Shown here one piece after another: positions 60,885 through 64,000 of a stretch of DNA of 64,000 nt. The notes beneath the pieces were generated by a model. That model saw only the letters and a list, made by a program, of their open reading frames with translations, made no database searches and was not told the DNA's origin. A program made the position numbers and the translations under genes. The number at the start of each line of letters is the position of its first letter. Position 1 is the first letter of the stretch. Source of the stretch: Vanessa cardui (Eukaryota; Arthropoda; Insecta; Lepidoptera; Nymphalidae); assembly GCF_905220365.1 (NCBI RefSeq), contig NC_061143.1, positions 8,494,001-8,558,000 on the forward strand, given 5' to 3'.

Positions 60885-61005
60885 GCGAAGTCTAACTGCA
60901 CCCTAAGGTGCGCACGCGACGGGCGTGTACCGCGAGCGTGACGTGTGCGCCGTTCCGGAGCGTGAGCGCATGCGCCAACCTCTTAACTTTAGGTTCCCCG
61001 GCCAT
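60885..61005. promoter_or_regulatory. CpG island-like patch with NRF1-type palindrome
   Basis: About 17 CpG in roughly 100 bases by eye, the densest in the window. It includes a perfect GCGCATGCGC (60966-60975), the core of the NRF1/Ewg site, and three GCGTG words, the core bound by bHLH-PAS dimers such as Spineless/Tango. No open frame. Candidate promoter or enhancer core; no transcript evidence is available. Confidence 0.35.
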
Positions 61006-61248
61006 GTTACTAGAGTTATTTTTATATCGTATCTCTAAATAACGTATATGAATTATTAATACTTATTACGTAGTTTCTATAACTTATATACATACTACTT
61101 TAATTATCCATTCACACTTATTTCAAAAGCAATACAAGCACACTACACATATTTTTCACGTAAATAATGAAAATTTTAAAGCTGATAGTTTTATATTATT
61201 TGGTTTAGTAGTTTTTTTAACTTGAACATAACTTAATTTATTTATATC

Positions 61249-61398
61249 CTAGCTGTACCCACGACCATGTACGCGTTTGAATTTAATAAAAAATAATTAT
61301 TATTGTAGTCTAAGTTACCCCTTATTATTATATCAGTTATCTGCCAGTGAAAGTTCCGTCAAAATCGGTCCAGCCGTTCCTGAGTTGTTCTGGTTATA
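61249..61398 (-). mobile_element. Helitron-like family G, 3' half
   Basis: Minus-strand 3' end ...GGTACAGCTAG, with CTAG at 61249-61252. The body AACGGCTGGACCGATTTTGA and TCACTGGCAGATAACTGATA matches the complete element at 39067. The 5' half is missing. Confidence 0.6.
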
Positions 61399-61399
61399 T

Positions 61400-62197
61400 T
61401 ATTTATCTTATCGAATACCTAGTTCGTTCATCCTAGCGGAGGTCTAGGCAATAAATTCAATACGTTTCTTAAGTCCCAGTGCCCATGCACCCGTGTCGAC
61501 CTATAAACGGACATTCCACCTGTGAGCTATTGTTGCGCAACCGAAGATATGCTATCTGATGCAACGCAACGCAACGCAACGCAACGCAACGCTTTACTTG
61601 CTTTTTGCACAACTAGTGGAATGTGTGATAAAATATTGTATACGAAAAAATATTTTGCGATGTTATGAAAATTTAAAAGTAATATTTCAATAGTAGATAT
61701 TTAATTGTGCTTCGAATTAATTATTTTGTATTCAAGGTAGCATCCTATATATGTTCCATTGCTCGACTAATACCTTCTCTTTTAAGAGGGAAAGGTTTGG
61801 AGATAATATTTGGAGGTTCTTTGTATGTGTCTCAAGTAACCATGCGTTCCTAACTATACTTAGTTTGTTTTACTTACATCTTTGTTTTTAATATAAACTT
61901 CCTACGTAGAGTCTACCCGTGAGAAGCAATGGGTAGCTAGTTATATCATTTAAGTAATATCAGGAAGTCATAATATATCTAAAATAGAATAAATATTCCT
62001 TACCAAACTATTTTTAATTTTGAAGATACAGTTCTAGTATAAATAACTAAGCGTTAATTGGACTCGTTAATATATACTGATGGTTCCGTAAAATATTAAT
62101 GATTGACATTGTGATTTCTATCATTTAAAATTAAAAAAAAAAGATTCCAATTTCAAATTCTTAAAGTTATCTATGTCTCTCTATTCCATACTATAAT
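61400..62197. other. AT-rich DNA with one pentamer array
   Basis: Apart from the pentamer repeat at 61560-61592, nothing recognised. Confidence 0.4.
61560..61592. repeat. (CAACG)6 minisatellite
   Basis: Six uninterrupted CAACG pentamers, about 32 bases. Confidence 0.95.
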
Positions 62198-62385
62198 AGT
62201 CGCACGTGGCTTTGCTCTCGCTTCACGGTGTTAGTTGTCATGAGTTAGGTTGTTTGTCATTTCTTGGAGTTCAAGTTTGCTTCATACCAAATTTCATTAA
62301 ATTCGGTTCAGCAGTTGGGAAAAAGCGACTGGCAGATAGATAGACAGAGTTACTTTCACATTTATGATACTAATATAAATTTGTT
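62198..62385 (-). mobile_element. Helitron-like family F, diverged
   Basis: Plus-strand reading GTCGCACGTGGCTTTGCTCT, TTGGAGTTCAAGTTTGCTTC, TTCATTAAATTCGGTTCAGC and GACAGAGTTACTTTCACATT. Both termini are eroded. Confidence 0.55.
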
Positions 62386-62421
62386 CATTAGTTATTATTC
62401 GTTAAGTTACCAAGATAAACA

Positions 62422-62706
62422 CACAACAACAACAACAACAAAAAGGCCTCCTCTTCCTTTGAGGAGAAGGTTTGGAACATGTTCCACCACGCTGTTTCAT
62501 TGCGGGTTGGTGGAATACACATGTGGCAGAACTTCTTTGAAATTTGTCACATGCAGGTTACCTGTTGTTACACGATGTTTTCCTTCATCGCTGAGCACGA
62601 GATGAATTATAAAATCAAATTACCCGAATCATCCGTAATCATAGGGTTTGAACCCGAATCATCCGTTAAGATGCACGCGTTCTAACCACTGGGCCATCTC
62701 GGCTCT
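62422..62706 (-). mobile_element. SINE A with internal rearrangement
   Basis: (AAC)n tail at 62422-62440, head ending near 62706 with A box TGGCCCAGTGG. The middle contains a duplicated CCCGAATCATCCGT around 62624 and 62655, and the end of the 3' block (GCCTGTAAATTCCC) is missing. The 113-codon frame starting upstream runs through it and is not a gene. Confidence 0.8.
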
Positions 62707-63555
62707 TCAACACATAAAGCAAAGGGTTTCTTATATAAACTATTTTACTGAGGGACCCTAATTATTTTTATGACTTAATAAGCAAGTCTAGACGTAATTA
62801 AACTCAATTAATAATACTATTAAATAAATCATACGTAATAGTATTGCTGTTTTTTAATCTGTTGTTAAAAATAATGGGCGTATTCGTGTACACACGAAAT
62901 TTAATTGACGTCAGTGATGTATAATGATTGTATTCTATATTTTATGCAATTATTTAATTTCTACTGTTAGGCTATTATTAATAATGATCGTCAATCTTCA
63001 AGCTGTATCCTTCGCTATTCATAAATATTATTTTCAGTAAATAAAATATGAATATTTATCTATGCAAGATATGACATTATTTCATACTAATTATAATGTT
63101 TTTTTTATCTGTGAAATTTTGCAATGTAGTTTTCTATATATAGTCTACATTATAATTAAAGAATCATTAAAATCAGCTTATAAAAAATAAAAGAACTTTG
63201 AAACCTTGAAAGTCTTAAAGTCAGATAATTAAACTAAAATCAGAAGGTAGTAGTGGATTCGCTTTCGATATTGCAAATCAATGGGCTATCATTGGATTGG
63301 CTATACCATTGAATTTGATATTGAATAGTTATTGATGATCCACACTCATTGCTAGAGAGACTAACCAATTTGCACAATCAATACAAATTGTAATGGACTC
63401 ATATCTGTGTGTAATTAATTACTGGTGCACTATTCCTTCACTCTGATAATCCGAAGTGATGGTTACTTCAAAACAATCAGTTGTGCCAACAGCTTTAGTT
63501 ATAATAAGATACAGTAAATACTTCATACTTACAGACTAATAAGAACTTAGGCTTC
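62707..63555. other. AT-rich DNA, no supported gene
   Basis: Nothing recognised. A TGACGTCA-like site lies near 62908. Confidence 0.4.
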
Positions 63556-63854
63556 TTTTTTTTTTTTTTTTTTATGGTATAGGTTGGCGTACGAGCATAT
63601 GGGCCACCTGATGGTAAGTGGTCACCATCGCCCATAGACATTAACGCTGTAAGAATTATTAACTATTCCTTACATCGTCAATGTGCCACCAACCTTGGGA
63701 ACTAAGATGTTATGTCCCTTGTGCCTGTAGTTACACTGGCTCACTCACCCTTCAGACCGGAACACAACAATACTGAGTACTGTTGTTTGGCGGTAGAATA
63801 ACTGATGAGTGGGTGGTACCTACCCAGACGGGCTTGCACAAAGCCCTACCACCA
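63556..63854 (-). mobile_element. Repeat C, full length and young
   Basis: Poly-T at 63556-63573 marks the poly(A) end; the opposite end is TTGGTGGTAGGGCTTTGTGC at 63854. It is nearly identical to the copy at 15388-15680, implying recent activity of its source. No clear target duplication by eye. Confidence 0.85.
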
Positions 63855-64000
63855 AGTAAGTAAGCATCTATGAAGAATCAACTCAACCACGGGATCTTTA
63901 CGTTTTATGTTAGACATAAGTATAATCAAAACAATCGATCAATAATATGGCTGTATATTTTTAATTTTTCCACACATGAGGTATATTTACCTACAATTTT

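Noticed and set aside
61560..61592. CAACG array as a telomeric or CRISPR-like repeat
   Set aside because: The pentamer is not TTAGG and has no spacers; it is an ordinary short tandem repeat.

Overview
The window looks like non-coding, repeat-rich nuclear DNA from a lepidopteran insect, probably a nymphalid-type butterfly. Three things point there: AT-rich sequence without bacterial gene spacing or operons; short poly(A)-tailed and (TTG)n-tailed interspersed repeats of kinds I recognise from butterfly genomes; and an insect-type Tc1/mariner element. The family recognition is from memory and was not searched. I find no host protein-coding exon that I can defend. Nearly all open frames are under 100 codons, and the longer ones lie inside repeats. 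The stretch could be intergenic or part of a very large intron.

The one unmistakable protein-coding relic is a mariner-like element at 20071-21379. It has near-perfect terminal inverted repeats, a TA target duplication, and a transposase reading frame that keeps one phase throughout but is broken by four in-frame stop codons.

The rest is a layered graveyard of short mobile elements. (1) A tRNA-derived SINE with a (TTG)n tail, called SINE A here, has about ten copies: near 0.3, 8.3, 21.9, 28.7, 38.5, 41.5, 44.2, 52.1, 59.7 and 62.5 kb. (2) A second tRNA-derived SINE with a (TTTA)n tail, SINE B, lies near 3.1, 9.5, 28.6-29.2, 51.6 and 56.2 kb. (3) A ~270-300 bp poly(A)-tailed repeat, repeat C, has near-identical young copies at 15.4 and 63.6 kb and many decayed ones. 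(4) Retroelement 3' ends with an AATAAAG...TTTGATT tail, repeats D and E, lie near 12.5, 15.0-15.4, 18.0 and 50.4 kb. (5) Helitron-like non-autonomous elements fit A|TC...CTRR|T ends, near 3.8, 13.1-14.3, 29.9-31.7, 39.1, 57.0-59.5, 61.2 and 62.2 kb. (6) Three MITEs include a hAT-type element with a perfect 8-bp target duplication (28096-28390) and two inverted-repeat elements nested inside neighbouring Helitrons (30057-30347 and 31048-31490).

The most informative region is 27.1-31.8 kb. It shows a SINE inside a SINE, a hAT MITE beside repeat C, and two Helitrons each carrying a different nested MITE, so relative insertion order can be read directly. Between 34.0 and 36.2 kb a segment outside the named repeat families is duplicated in a Y...X-Y-X arrangement. 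Several CpG-rich islands in otherwise AT-rich DNA (3.5, 44.9, 55.1, 58.8 and 60.9 kb) are the best candidates for regulatory DNA. I see no CRISPR array, rRNA or true tRNA gene, and no clearly new multi-gene system.
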